Assembly (NCBI GenBank): GCA_002696205.1
Contig: NZRL01000013.1
Location: 1 to 33,534, forward strand
Source: Rhodospirillaceae bacterium
GTDB taxonomy: Bacteria; Pseudomonadota; Alphaproteobacteria; Rhodospirillales; Casp-alpha2
DNA length: 33,534 bases
Reading direction: 5' to 3'
In this document: positions 8,055 to 16,523 of the stretch, piece by piece
Numbering within the stretch: the stretch's first letter is position 1
How the letters are laid out: each line of letters opens with the position of its first letter
Program-made: the position numbers and the translations under genes
The notes under the pieces: model-generated
What the model was told of the DNA's origin: nothing
Seen by the model: the letters and a program-made list of their open reading frames with translations, nothing else
The model's database searches: none

Positions 8055-9557
8055 ATGACACTGCCCTCCGAAGGGATCAATCCCTGGCGCGCGACCGGTC
8101 TGCCCAACGGCACGGCCCCCGCCCAAAAACCGCAGTATGCCAACCTCCCCGACGGCGCGAAGATCGCCCCTGACGGTACCCCCGAAACCGACGCCGACGC
8201 CCTGACCGCCGACGGCGGCAAGGAATTCAAAGCCTTCGGCGACGACGGGTTCACGTTCTGGGATCTGGTCGATGTGGTGAACCCCCTGCAGCATATTCCC
8301 GTGGTTTCGACGCTTTACCGCGATCTGACCGACGATACCCTGGACCCGGCCCCGCGCGTGATGGGCGATACCCTCTACATGGGGCCCATCGGATTGGTCG
8401 CCTCCGTCGCCAACGTCATGGTCGAACACAACACCGGCAAGGACGTGGGCAGCCACGTCATGGCCTATTTCCGGGACGAATCGGCGCCGCTCTCCGCCCC
8501 GACCGCGACGGCGAACGCCGGTCCGGCCGCCGCCGGAACCGACGGCACGGCGGCAGACGGCGCCGCCGACCCGGTGACCGAATGGGCGCAGGCTCAGACC
8601 GCCTATTACCAGGCCGACCCCGATCCGGTCAGCCAATGGGCCCAGGCGCAGAACGCCTATTACCGCGCGGGCGCCACGCAAACCCAGACCGCCGCCGCCA
8701 AACCGGCAACCCAAGCCGCCCCGGCAGCACCCGCCGCGACCGATACGGTCGCCCAATGGGCCCAGGCGCAAAATGCGTATTACCGGAACGGCGCTGTTTC
8801 CGGCGCGACCCAGGTCGCCGAAGCCGGGCCCGTCGCCGCCGGAACCGACGGCATCGACGTCACGGCATGGGCCGCCGAACAGACCGCTTATTACCGGGGC
8901 GGTGCCGCCACGCAGCAAGCCGCGATTCCCGCCGCCGCGGGCACCGACGGATTGGATGTTTCCGATTGGGCCGCAGAACAAGTGGCCTATTATCAGGCTG
9001 GCCCCGCCGGCCAGCAGGCACAGGCATCGACCGGCGGCGACGGCAACAGCGGCATGGACGTTGCGCAATGGGCGGCAGAGCAGGCCGCCTATTACCAAGC
9101 CGGCACCGCATCCGCAGCCGCGGATGACCCGGTCGCCGCCTGGGCGCAAAGCCAGACGGCGTATTACCGCGCCGGATCGGATGATCGCGCCCGCCCCACG
9201 ACCGCACCCGCCGCCCCCTCTGCCGTCCATCAAATGGCGGATGCCCGCCCGGCCGAAACACCCACCGTCGATATCTCGACCTGGGCCCGCGATCAGATGG
9301 CCTGGGTCATGGGTGACCGCGCCCGGGAAATGGCGGCGCTGCCGTCGGCCGCGCCGGGTGACCGGCAGGAAGCCCCGGCCCGCACCCCCGACAGCGCGAA
9401 AGACCGGACCACCGGCACGGCCGCCGGTGCCGTCGCCGCGGGCGGCGGCTGGTTCCAGGACAACATAGTTCAGGGATGGACCCGCCATCAGGCGGCCCAG
9501 CGCCTGGCCGAGCCCGGTTATCGCCCGGATCTGACCGTCGCGGCGGACGGGCGCTAA
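8055..9557 (+). CDS. WAxxQxAYY-repeat protein of unknown function
   Basis: 500 residues from the ATG at 8055; an in-frame TTG at 7977 is less likely. No signal peptide is seen. Residues ~65-140 form a compact, non-repetitive segment (FTFWDLVDVVNPLQHIPVVS, YRDLTDDTLDPAPRVMGD, GPIGLVASVANVMVEHNTG, DVGSHVMAYF) that resembles unnamed alphaproteobacterial proteins I recall. From residue 177 a short motif recurs: W-A-[QA]-[AES]-Q-x-A-Y-Y-[QR]-[AGN], with Trp at 177, 195, 235, 272, 305, 339 and 363, plus a decayed WARDQMAWVMG at 410. Linkers are Ala/Gly/Thr/Pro-rich, often with AAGTDG before a repeat. The C-terminus (~440-500) ends with a Gly-rich stretch and QDNIVQGWTRHQAAQRLAE. Codon use resembles its neighbours. 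A secreted or self-assembling scaffold is conceivable but unsupported. Confidence 0.8.
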   Translation: MTLPSEGINPWRATGLPNGTAPAQKPQYANLPDGAKIAPDGTPETDADALTADGGKEFKAFGDDGFTFWDLVDVVNPLQHIPVVSTLYRDLTDDTLDPAPRVMGDTLYMGPIGLVASVANVMVEHNTGKDVGSHVMAYFRDESAPLSAPTATANAGPAAAGTDGTAADGAADPVTEWAQAQTAYYQADPDPVSQWAQAQNAYYRAGATQTQTAAAKPATQAAPAAPAATDTVAQWAQAQNAYYRNGAVSGATQVAEAGPVAAGTDGIDVTAWAAEQTAYYRGGAATQQAAIPAAAGTDGLDVSDWAAEQVAYYQAGPAGQQAQASTGGDGNSGMDVAQWAAEQAAYYQAGTASAAADDPVAAWAQSQTAYYRAGSDDRARPTTAPAAPSAVHQMADARPAETPTVDISTWARDQMAWVMGDRAREMAALPSAAPGDRQEAPARTPDSAKDRTTGTAAGAVAAGGGWFQDNIVQGWTRHQAAQRLAEPGYRPDLTVAADGR

Positions 9558-9599
9558 TCGCCTGCCCCCGAACGGCAGAACTGATTTAGACTGTCTTGC

Positions 9600-10112
9600 A
9601 TGGAGATCGTCGTCGAACGCGGGAAGACCAAAACCACCGGGGTCCTGAAGTGGGGCCGCCGCCGGATGACCTGCGCGCTGGGCCGCGCCGGAATTAAAAA
9701 GGCCAAACACGAGGGCGACGGGGTCACCCCCGTCGGCGGGTTCGCCCTGCGGCGCCTGTTCTACCGCGCCGACCGCCGCCCGGCCCCGCAAACGGCCCTG
9801 CCCGCGACCGCGATCACCCCGGCCATGGGGTGGTGCGACGATCCCACGAGCCCGGCCTACAACCGTCTGGTTCGCCTGCCCTGCCCTTGGGGGCACGAAG
9901 TCATGACGCGGGCGGATGCGCTTTACGATCTGGTCGTGGTTCTGGGCCATAACGACGCGCCGCCGATCCCCGGTGCCGGCAGCGCCATTTTCCTGCACGT
10001 CGCGGCGGACGGATACGCCCCGACGGAAGGCTGCGTCGCGCTGGCGGCGGCGGATCTGGTCGATCTGTTGGCCGCCGCCGGACCCGGCGACGTGCTGACG
10101 GTCAAAGAGTAG
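9600..10112 (+). CDS. YkuD-fold L,D-transpeptidase family protein
   Basis: 170 residues. The C-terminal half carries the YkuD catalytic pattern: His in VVLGHNDAPPIPGAG, then AIFLHVA and the nucleophile Cys in TEGCVAL. The canonical SxGCVR arginine is replaced (GCVALAA), as in a subgroup of short alphaproteobacterial homologues. The N-terminus (MEIVVERGKTKTTGVLKWGR) has no signal peptide or membrane helix, unusual for an enzyme that cross-links periplasmic peptidoglycan. Either export is by another route, the start is wrong, or the substrate is cytoplasmic. Its 3' end overlaps the convergent yggS-like gene by 11 bp. The family call is firm; the reaction is uncertain. Confidence 0.85.
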   Translation: MEIVVERGKTKTTGVLKWGRRRMTCALGRAGIKKAKHEGDGVTPVGGFALRRLFYRADRRPAPQTALPATAITPAMGWCDDPTSPAYNRLVRLPCPWGHEVMTRADALYDLVVVLGHNDAPPIPGAGSAIFLHVAADGYAPTEGCVALAAADLVDLLAAAGPGDVLTVKE

Positions 10113-10827
10113 GTTTCGTGCGCGCGCCGAAGATCGCCGACCCGACCCGGACATGGGTCGCACCGAATTGGGCCGCGATCTCGAAATCGCCGCTCATCCC
10201 CATGCTGAGGCCCGAAAGGCCGTTGCGCTTGGCGATTTCGGCGAGCAGCTGAAAATGCAGGGACGGCTCCTCATCGACCGGCGGAATGCACATCAGGCCC
10301 AGAACCGGCAATTGGAAATCGTCCCGGCATTGCGCGATGAAGGCATCGGCGGCGTCGGGCAGGACCCCCGCTTTCTGGTCCTCGGCGCCGGTGTTCACCT
10401 GAATGAAGCAGCCGGGCCGCTTGCCCATTTCGTCCATGGTCCGGGCGAGGGCACGGGCGAGCTTGGGCCGGTCGACCGTTTCGATGACGTCGAAAACCTC
10501 GATCGCCTTGCGCACCTTGTTGGATTGCAGCGGCCCGATCAGATGCAAAGAAATATCAGGATAGGTTTCGCGGAGCGCCGGCCATTTGTCTTCGGCCTCC
10601 TGCACGCGGTTTTCGCCGAACACCCGCTGTCCGGCCTCGAGTGCCGGGATCATGCGCTCGCCGCCGAAGGTCTTGCCGACGGCGACCAGGGTGACCTCGG
10701 CGGGGTCGCGCCCGGCTTCCGCGGCAGCCGCGGCCAATCGGCCCTGGACCTCGGCGAGGTTTGCGGCGATATCAGGAACCCCGCCGTCCCGGACGGTGGC
10801 AGTGGATGCGGAATCGGGTGAAGTCAT
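10102..10827 (-). CDS. YggS/PROSC-family PLP-binding homeostasis protein
   Basis: 241 residues from the ATG at 10827. This is a single-domain alanine-racemase-like TIM barrel. Lys52 in VTLVAVGKTF is the Schiff-base lysine. Other signatures are VFGENRVQEAEDKW, LHLIGPLQSNKVRKA, IETVDRPKLA, FIQVNTGAEDQKAG, LSMGMSGDFEIAAQFGATHV and RVGSAIFGAR, which together are diagnostic. The family binds pyridoxal 5'-phosphate without known catalysis and balances free PLP and amino-acid pools in the cytoplasm. The gene starts divergently from the ThiE-like gene and ends tail-to-tail with the YkuD gene. A longer N-terminal extension is open in frame but looks non-coding (Arg/Cys-rich). Confidence 0.93.
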   Translation of the reverse strand: MTSPDSASTATVRDGGVPDIAANLAEVQGRLAAAAAEAGRDPAEVTLVAVGKTFGGERMIPALEAGQRVFGENRVQEAEDKWPALRETYPDISLHLIGPLQSNKVRKAIEVFDVIETVDRPKLARALARTMDEMGKRPGCFIQVNTGAEDQKAGVLPDAADAFIAQCRDDFQLPVLGLMCIPPVDEEPSLHFQLLAEIAKRNGLSGLSMGMSGDFEIAAQFGATHVRVGSAIFGARTKPTL

Positions 10828-10933
10828 GGTCGGGCCGGTACCGATGAAAAGAACAACAGCGGGCGCGACCCTAGCATGGCGCGGGCATCGGCAAAAGCCG
10901 CGCCGACGCCCTGGCCTGCCCCTTTTGGTGTTC

Positions 10934-11491
10934 ATGACCGATACCCAACGCACGCCCGACCCGGCTGCGCACCTGGCGCGCCTGACTCCGGGGACCGTGG
11001 TCGTCTTTCGCCACTACGATGCCCCCGGCCGCGAAATCCTGGGCCGCCGCCTGGCCCGGCTCGCCCGACGGAAAGGTCTGATTTTCGTCGTCGCGGGCGA
11101 CCGGCGCATGGCGCGGCGGCTGGGCGCCCAGGGGCTGCACCTGCCGGAAGGCATGGTGGCCCGGCGGCCCCGCTTCGCCCCCCCGGGCGACCGTTGGCCG
11201 GTCAGCGCCGCCGCCCATGACGAGCGCAGCGCCCGGCGGGCGGCCCGCATGGGGGTCGACCTGATCCTAATGTCACCGGTGTTTCCGACGGGCAGTCATC
11301 CGGGCACGACGCCCCTGGGCTTGCGGCGATTGGCGAAGGTCTGCCGGTCGCTGCGGACGCCGGTCCTGGCCCTCGGCGGCGTCGACCCCGGGTCGGCGCG
11401 GCGGGTCCTGAATACAGGGGCCGCGGGGATTGCGGGGATCGGCGCCCTGCCCCATCTTTGCCGGGATCGCTTCGGCATACACGGAAGCTGA
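10934..11491 (+). CDS. ThiE/TenI-like thiamine phosphate synthase family protein
   Basis: 185 residues from the ATG at 10934; an in-frame GTG at 10928 is also possible. The TIM-barrel signatures of ThiE/TenI are present: LIFVVAGDRRMARRLGAQGL then HLPEG, VSAAAHDERSARRAARMGVD, LILMSPVFPTGSHPGTTPLG, PVLALGGVDPGSARRV and GAAGIAGIGAL. ThiE joins the pyrimidine and thiazole halves of thiamine; TenI-type relatives are thiazole tautomerases. The N-terminal residues of a full ThiE pyrophosphate site (the Q-x-R-x-K type motif) are not clearly seen, so a TenI-like or divergent role is possible. No other thiamine genes lie nearby. It is divergent from the yggS-like gene across ~106 bp. Confidence 0.8.
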   Translation: MTDTQRTPDPAAHLARLTPGTVVVFRHYDAPGREILGRRLARLARRKGLIFVVAGDRRMARRLGAQGLHLPEGMVARRPRFAPPGDRWPVSAAAHDERSARRAARMGVDLILMSPVFPTGSHPGTTPLGLRRLAKVCRSLRTPVLALGGVDPGSARRVLNTGAAGIAGIGALPHLCRDRFGIHGS

Positions 11492-11587
11492 CGGCGTGCG
11501 GGGTCGCAGCGCTTGGCGTCGGGCGGCGAATTGGTTTAAGAAGGTGCGTCATTCGACGGTAACCGGTTGGAAAAGGAAGGTTCGGCG

Positions 11588-12124
11588 ATGTCCCTAGGGA
11601 CCTGGAAACGGGGTATGGCGATGCTCGGCCTGGCGGCCATGGTCGCGGGCACGGCGGCCTGTTCGGATTTCTCCGGCGCCGATGTCGAGGCGACGACCTA
11701 TGACCAGACGGACGACAGCGAGAAACGCAACACGCTGTTCGGCGAAGGCGGCATCAGCCTTTGGGGCGACGGCAATCAGGACAACAGCGGCGGGGCGCTC
11801 GGCGTCAACAGCTTCCTGTGGCGGGCGACCCTCGACACCATCGCCTTCATGCCGGTCTCGACCGCCGACCCCTTCGGCGGCGTGATCCTGACCGATTGGC
11901 ATTCCACCGAAGAAGCGCCCAATGAGCGCTTCAAATTGAACGTTTATATCCTGGGCCGGACCCTTCGGGCGGACGGGGTGCGCGTCGCCGTATTCAGCCA
12001 GACCAAGGACGGCGGCGGGCAATGGCGAGACTCCGCCGTGCCGGCAGAAACCGGAACCAAAATCGAGGACGCGATCCTGACCCGCGCACGGCAACTCCGC
12101 CGTCAAACCATCAACGCAAAATAG
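11588..12124 (+). CDS. DUF3576 lipoprotein
   Basis: 178 residues. The ATG at 11588 has an excellent AAGGAAGG 7 nt upstream, which decides it over the TTG at 11567. The N-terminus MSLGTWKRGMAMLG, a hydrophobic segment and the lipobox GTAAC (Cys at about residue 25) indicate a lipoprotein. The body, with NTLFGEGGISLWGDG, LWRATLDTIAFMPVSTADPF, GGVILTDWHST, NVYILGRTLRADGVRVAVF and a C-terminal Arg-rich helix, matches DUF3576 as I know it, a family usually directly upstream of leuS in alphaproteobacteria, as here. An envelope role is likely from the lipobox; the molecular function is unknown. A 92-bp gap leads to leuS. Confidence 0.88.
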   Translation: MSLGTWKRGMAMLGLAAMVAGTAACSDFSGADVEATTYDQTDDSEKRNTLFGEGGISLWGDGNQDNSGGALGVNSFLWRATLDTIAFMPVSTADPFGGVILTDWHSTEEAPNERFKLNVYILGRTLRADGVRVAVFSQTKDGGGQWRDSAVPAETGTKIEDAILTRARQLRRQTINAK

Positions 12125-12216
12125 GCATCGGCCCGGGCGCCGCCAATCATCGGCCACCGCCACCGGAATCGAAGCCTCTGACCGACCGCAACCGCCGGAA
12201 CCGCTTGGGGACCTGA

Positions 12217-14781
12217 ATGGCGCGCTATAATTTCAAAGAAAACGAACAAAAATGGCAGGCCGTCTGGGAAGACAAGGCCTGTTTCCAAGTGACCGAGGAC
12301 GCGTCGCGTCCGAAATACTACGTGTTGGAGATGTTCCCCTATCCATCGGGCCGCATCCATATGGGCCATGTGCGGAACTACACCCTGGGCGACGTCGTCG
12401 CGCGATATAAGAAAGCGCGCGGGTTCAACGTTCTGCACCCGATGGGGTGGGATGCTTTCGGCCTGCCGGCGGAGAACGCCGCCATCGAGAACAAGGTGCC
12501 GCCCGCCGATTGGACACGCGAGAACATCGCGACCATGCGCAAGCAGCTCAAGACCATGGGCCTGTCGTACGACTGGACACGCGAGCTGGCGACCTGCGAG
12601 CCCGGCTACTACCGGCACGAACAAAAGATGTTCCTCGATTTCCTGGCGAATGATCTGGTCTATCGCAAGGAATCCTGGGTCAACTGGGACCCGGTGGAGA
12701 ACACCGTTCTGGCCAATGAACAGGTCATCGACGGCCGGGGTTGGCGGTCGGGCGCCTTGGTCGAGAAGCGCCAGCTGAGCCAATGGTTCCTGAAGATCAC
12801 CGATTACGCGGAAGAGCTGCTCAAAGGGATCGACACCCTGGACCGCTGGCCCGACCGGGTCCGCCTGATGCAGGAAAATTGGATCGGCCGATCCGAAGGG
12901 GCGCATGTCCATTTCGCGCTCGACGGCCGCGACGACAAACTGGAAATCTATACGACCCGGCCGGACACCCTGTTCGGCGCCTCGTTCTGCGCCGTCGCCG
13001 CCAATCACCCGTTGGCCCTGGAGTTGGCCAAGGACAATTCGGACCTCGCCGACTTCATCGCCGAATGCAACCGCATGGGAACCAGCGAAGCCGCCATCGA
13101 GACAGCGGAAAAGTTGGGCTTCGACACGGGCCTGAAAGCGAAGCATCCCTTCGTCGAGGGGCATGCCTTACCGGTCTATGTCGCCAACTTCGTGTTGATG
13201 GATTACGGTTCCGGCGCGATCTTCGGCTGTCCCGCGCATGATCAGCGCGATTTGGACTTCGCCCGCAAATACGACCTGCCGGTCATTCCGGTGGTCGCGC
13301 CCAAGGGCACGGAGCCAGCGACCTTTGCGGTCGGCGACGAAGCGTTTACCGACGACGGGCTGCTGATCAATTCGGATTTTCTGAACGGATTGAACGTGCC
13401 CGACGCCAAAACCAAGGTCATCGACCGCCTGGAAGACATGGGCATCGGGACCCGCGCGGTGAATTATCGCCTGCGCGATTGGGGCGTGTCGCGGCAACGC
13501 TATTGGGGCTGCCCCATTCCGATCATCCATTGCGGCGATTGCGGCATCGTGCCCGTGCCGGAAAAGGACCTTCCGGTGGAATTGCCGGCGGATGTCGATT
13601 TCGAAGGAACCGGCAACCCTATTGCCCGCCACCCGACCTGGAAACATGTCGACTGCCCGAAATGCGGCAAACCGGCCGAGCGGGAGACGGACACCTTCGA
13701 TACCTTCTTCGAATCCTCCTGGTATTTCGCCCGGTACTGCGCACCGCATGCGGAGGCGCCCCTCGACCGGGCGGCGGTCGATTATTGGCTTCCGGTCGAT
13801 CAGTACATCGGCGGGATCGAACACGCGGTGTTGCATTTGCTCTATAGCCGCTTCTTCACCCGCGCGTTGAAGAAATGCGGCTATCTCTCTGTTGAAGAAC
13901 CCTTTGCCGGGCTTTTGACACAAGGCATGGTTTGCCATCAGACGTTCAAGGACGCCGACGGAAAATGGCTCTTCCCGTCGCAGGTCAACCTTGAGGGCGA
14001 GACCGCCACCCTGGCCGATACGGGCGCCCCGGTGACCGCGGGCCGATCCGAAAAAATGAGTAAATCCAAGAAGAACGTCGTCGATCCGGAAGCGATCATT
14101 GAAGCTTACGGCGCGGATACGGCGCGGCTCTTCATGCTCTCCGACAGCCCTCCGGACCGCGATTTGGAATGGACCGATGCGGGGGTCGACGGTGCGTGGC
14201 GGTATTTGAACCGGTTGTGGCGGCTGGTCGCGGAAAGCGCCGCGCCCCTGGCCGCGCCGGACGCCGGAAAACCCGACGCCCTGGATTCAAGCGCAGAGGA
14301 AGTCCTCAAATCCGTTCACAAAACCATCGACGGAGTTTCCGGCGATCTTGAAAAGTTCCATTTCAACAAGGCCGTCGCGCGGATCCGCGAATTGACCAAT
14401 GCGATCGAAGGATTGGACGGTAATGCGGCCGGCGCCGATTGGGTCCGCCGATTGGGGCTGGAAACCGTGACGCTGCTGATCGCGCCCATGACACCGCACC
14501 TGGCTGAGGCCCTGTGGGTCGAGCTGGGGCGGAGCGGGCAGTTGGTCGCCGACACGCCCTGGCCGGAAGCCGACGCCGCTTATCTGGTCGACGATCTGAT
14601 GACCATTGCGGTACAGGTGAACGGCAAACTTCGGGGCACCATCGAATTGCCCAAGGATTGCGCCAAGGACGTCGCGGAGGATGCGGCGCTGGCCCTGGAT
14701 AAGGTACAATCGGTGCTCGAAGGCAAACCGCCCCGAAAGGTCATTGTTGTGCCGAACAGGATCGTCAATGTGGTCGCGTAG
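12217..14781 (+). CDS. leuS: Leucyl-tRNA synthetase
   Basis: 854 residues, the usual bacterial LeuS length. The class I signature HIGH appears as HMGH in [15 protein letters not shown], and the KMSKS loop as [13 protein letters not shown]. The CP1 editing domain includes [12 protein letters not shown] and the GCPAHDQRD segment, so hydrolytic proofreading of mischarged tRNA is probably intact. A zinc-binding knuckle (CGDCG and later CPKCG) and a C-terminal domain ending [16 protein letters not shown] are present. The enzyme charges tRNA-Leu in the cytoplasm. The ATG at 12217 has GGGGA about 6 nt upstream. Its last 14 bases overlap the start of lptE, so the two are probably co-transcribed and translationally coupled. 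Confidence 0.98.
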   Translation: MARYNFKENEQKWQAVWEDKACFQVTEDASRPKYYVLEMFPYPSGRIHMGHVRNYTLGDVVARYKKARGFNVLHPMGWDAFGLPAENAAIENKVPPADWTRENIATMRKQLKTMGLSYDWTRELATCEPGYYRHEQKMFLDFLANDLVYRKESWVNWDPVENTVLANEQVIDGRGWRSGALVEKRQLSQWFLKITDYAEELLKGIDTLDRWPDRVRLMQENWIGRSEGAHVHFALDGRDDKLEIYTTRPDTLFGASFCAVAANHPLALELAKDNSDLADFIAECNRMGTSEAAIETAEKLGFDTGLKAKHPFVEGHALPVYVANFVLMDYGSGAIFGCPAHDQRDLDFARKYDLPVIPVVAPKGTEPATFAVGDEAFTDDGLLINSDFLNGLNVPDAKTKVIDRLEDMGIGTRAVNYRLRDWGVSRQRYWGCPIPIIHCGDCGIVPVPEKDLPVELPADVDFEGTGNPIARHPTWKHVDCPKCGKPAERETDTFDTFFESSWYFARYCAPHAEAPLDRAAVDYWLPVDQYIGGIEHAVLHLLYSRFFTRALKKCGYLSVEEPFAGLLTQGMVCHQTFKDADGKWLFPSQVNLEGETATLADTGAPVTAGRSEKMSKSKKNVVDPEAIIEAYGADTARLFMLSDSPPDRDLEWTDAGVDGAWRYLNRLWRLVAESAAPLAAPDAGKPDALDSSAEEVLKSVHKTIDGVSGDLEKFHFNKAVARIRELTNAIEGLDGNAAGADWVRRLGLETVTLLIAPMTPHLAEALWVELGRSGQLVADTPWPEADAAYLVDDLMTIAVQVNGKLRGTIELPKDCAKDVAEDAALALDKVQSVLEGKPPRKVIVVPNRIVNVVA

Positions 14782-15322
14782 GTCTGTCCTCGCCGCCGGT
14801 GCCGCGGCCGTTGTCGGATTGTCCGGCGGCCTGGGGGGCTGCGGATTCCGGCCGCTTTATGGCCGTTCCCGCCAGAACGACCTGAGCACAATCCTGTCGC
14901 GGGTAGAAATCGGGCCGGTTCGGGCCTCGACCACCGACGATCAGGACCTCGCTCGTGTCGGGCAACAGCTTCACAATTATCTGCTGGACGGACTGTCGCC
15001 TCGCGGCGCGCAAGGAGAGCCTGTTTATCGGCTCGACGTCCTGATCAGCGAAGGAATCTCTTCGCTCGCTGTGCAGAAAAGCGCCGTTGCCACTCGTGCG
15101 GACTTGTCGCTAAACGCAACGTTTTCGTTGATGTCTCTGCGCTCCGGGCGAAGTCTCTATTCCGGGTCAGGGGAAGCTACCGCCAGCTTCAACATCCTGA
15201 ATTCGGAGTTCGCGACGCTGATGGCGGAGAATGGCGCACGGGAACGCGCCGTTCGGCAATTGAGCGACGACATTCGGCAGAAGATCGCCATTTTCCTTAA
15301 ATCCTATTCGGATAACGGATGA
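14768..15322 (+). CDS. lptE: LPS-assembly lipoprotein LptE
   Basis: 184 residues from the ATG at 14768, inside the leuS 3' end. The N-terminus [20 protein letters not shown] leads to a lipobox LGGC followed by GFRPLYG, the hallmark start of mature LptE. Later parts ([63 protein letters not shown]) fit the family fold. LptE is an outer-membrane lipoprotein that plugs the LptD barrel in lipopolysaccharide insertion. Its position between leuS and holA is conserved in proteobacteria. An arginine pair in the signal peptide gives a weak Tat-like look, but the lipobox is decisive. Confidence 0.92.
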   Translation: MWSRRSVLAAGAAAVVGLSGGLGGCGFRPLYGRSRQNDLSTILSRVEIGPVRASTTDDQDLARVGQQLHNYLLDGLSPRGAQGEPVYRLDVLISEGISSLAVQKSAVATRADLSLNATFSLMSLRSGRSLYSGSGEATASFNILNSEFATLMAENGARERAVRQLSDDIRQKIAIFLKSYSDNG

Positions 15323-15325
15323 TCC

Positions 15326-15381
15326 CTATCGCAGCGCCTCCTTACCCTTGGCGCTGATAGCCGCAAGGAGAGAAGGTCTCG
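15326..15381 (+). promoter_or_regulatory. Hairpin and ribosome-binding region before holA
   Basis: CAGCGCC (15332-15338 region) pairs with GGCGCTG (about 15350-15356), flanked by CTAT/ATAG, with a CTCCTT-containing loop. Downstream AAGGAG (15365-15370) and AGAAGG are the Shine-Dalgarno candidates. The loop CTCCTT is complementary to AAGGAG, so the two could pair instead of the hairpin. This is by-eye folding only. Confidence 0.4.
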
Positions 15382-16395
15382 ATGAAGATTACCGGCCGCC
15401 GTATTGAAGGATTTCTCGAAAATCCCACCGACGGCGTCGCAGTGGTTTTGATCTATGGGCCCGATCAGGGATTGATCCGGGAGCGCGCCGAACGTGTTAT
15501 GAAGGCCGTTGCCGGCTCGACGGACGACCCCTTCCGCACCGCCGCCTTGAACGAACAGGACGCAATCGAAGACGCCGAACGGCTGGCGTCCGAACGGTCC
15601 TCCATGGCCTTCGGCGGCGGTCGCCGCGTTGTCAGGATCGAGGGCGGGGACCGGCTCGTCCCGGCGGCCGAGCGGGCATTGAGCGCGGAAGGCGATGGCC
15701 TGATCGTCATCGTCGCCGGCGATTTGGCTCCCCGGTCGAAGTTGCGGAAACTGTGCGAGTCCTCCGACGCCGCCGCGGCCTTGCCCTGCTATGCCGATGA
15801 CGCCCAAACCGTGCAGCAGATGATCCGCGACAGTTTGTCGGCCGCCGGTTTAACCGCCAGTCGGGAAGCTCTGGCCCATCTTGCCGAGAATCTGGGGAAT
15901 GACCGGGGCGTCTCTCGGCGCGAGCTGGAAAAACTCACCCTGTACATGGAGGGCGCCGGTCCGGAGGTATCGATCGAGGATGCCCGGGCCTGTGTCGGCG
16001 ATAACGCCGGGCGCGGATTGGATCAGATCACCCAGGCCCTGGCGGGCGGCGATCTTTCCGGGCTTGCCCATGCTTACGCCAGTGCTTTGGAATTGGGCAA
16101 CGGACCGATCCCTATATTGCGGGCGGCGCAGCGGTTGTTTCAACGCTTGCACCAGGCGGCCAGCGACGTCGCCCGCGGCTCCCGCCCGGAGCAGGCCGTG
16201 GAAAGCCTTCGCCCGCCTGTCTTTTTTAAGGAAAAGCCGTTGTTTATCAAGGCATTAAGTGGGTGGAGCCTGGCCCGGCTGGGATCTGCACTGGATGTCC
16301 TGACCGAAGCCGAACGGGCCTGTAAAAGCGGCCAAGGACCTGACGAAGTGATCTGCGAACGGGCGTTGATGCGGTTGGCCCGAATGGCCCGCTAG
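15382..16395 (+). CDS. holA: DNA polymerase III subunit delta
   Basis: 337 residues, the usual HolA length. It begins MKITGRRIEGFL and has the N-terminal mini-AAA region with VVLIYGPDQGLIRERAERVM, FGGGRRVVRIEGGDRLVPA and LIVIVAGDLAPRSKLRKLCE. The middle domain has LGNDRGVSRRELEKLTLYM. The C-terminal collar helices include LDQITQALAGGDLSGLAHAY and PIPILRAAQRLFQRLHQAA. Delta opens the beta sliding clamp as part of the clamp loader at the replication fork. The gene follows lptE as in most proteobacteria. It ends against convergent parB across 128 bp. Confidence 0.95.
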   Translation: MKITGRRIEGFLENPTDGVAVVLIYGPDQGLIRERAERVMKAVAGSTDDPFRTAALNEQDAIEDAERLASERSSMAFGGGRRVVRIEGGDRLVPAAERALSAEGDGLIVIVAGDLAPRSKLRKLCESSDAAAALPCYADDAQTVQQMIRDSLSAAGLTASREALAHLAENLGNDRGVSRRELEKLTLYMEGAGPEVSIEDARACVGDNAGRGLDQITQALAGGDLSGLAHAYASALELGNGPIPILRAAQRLFQRLHQAASDVARGSRPEQAVESLRPPVFFKEKPLFIKALSGWSLARLGSALDVLTEAERACKSGQGPDEVICERALMRLARMAR

Positions 16396-16485
16396 GCCCA
16401 AAGGCACCCCCGGGCGATCGCGATCGAATTGGTGCTATGCCCATTTCTGCGATGCGAATCGGCATGTTCATTTTGGATAGGGAAT

Positions 16486-16507
16486 TTGGATCAATTTCCT
16501 GATCCAA
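16486..16507. terminator. Inverted repeat between convergent holA and parB
   Basis: Perfect 8-bp arms TTGGATCA and TGATCCAA around ATTTCC lie between the holA and parB stops. There is no long T-run on either side, so it is a candidate bidirectional transcript end rather than a classical intrinsic terminator. Confidence 0.35.
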
Positions 16508-16523
16508 CGGAAGAGGCCGGCTG

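Noticed and set aside
7971-10163. 730-codon open frame on the minus strand opposite the repeat protein and YkuD gene
   Set aside because: Gly/Arg-rich translation with no domain, typical antisense shadow of GC-rich coding DNA; the plus-strand genes have clear motifs.
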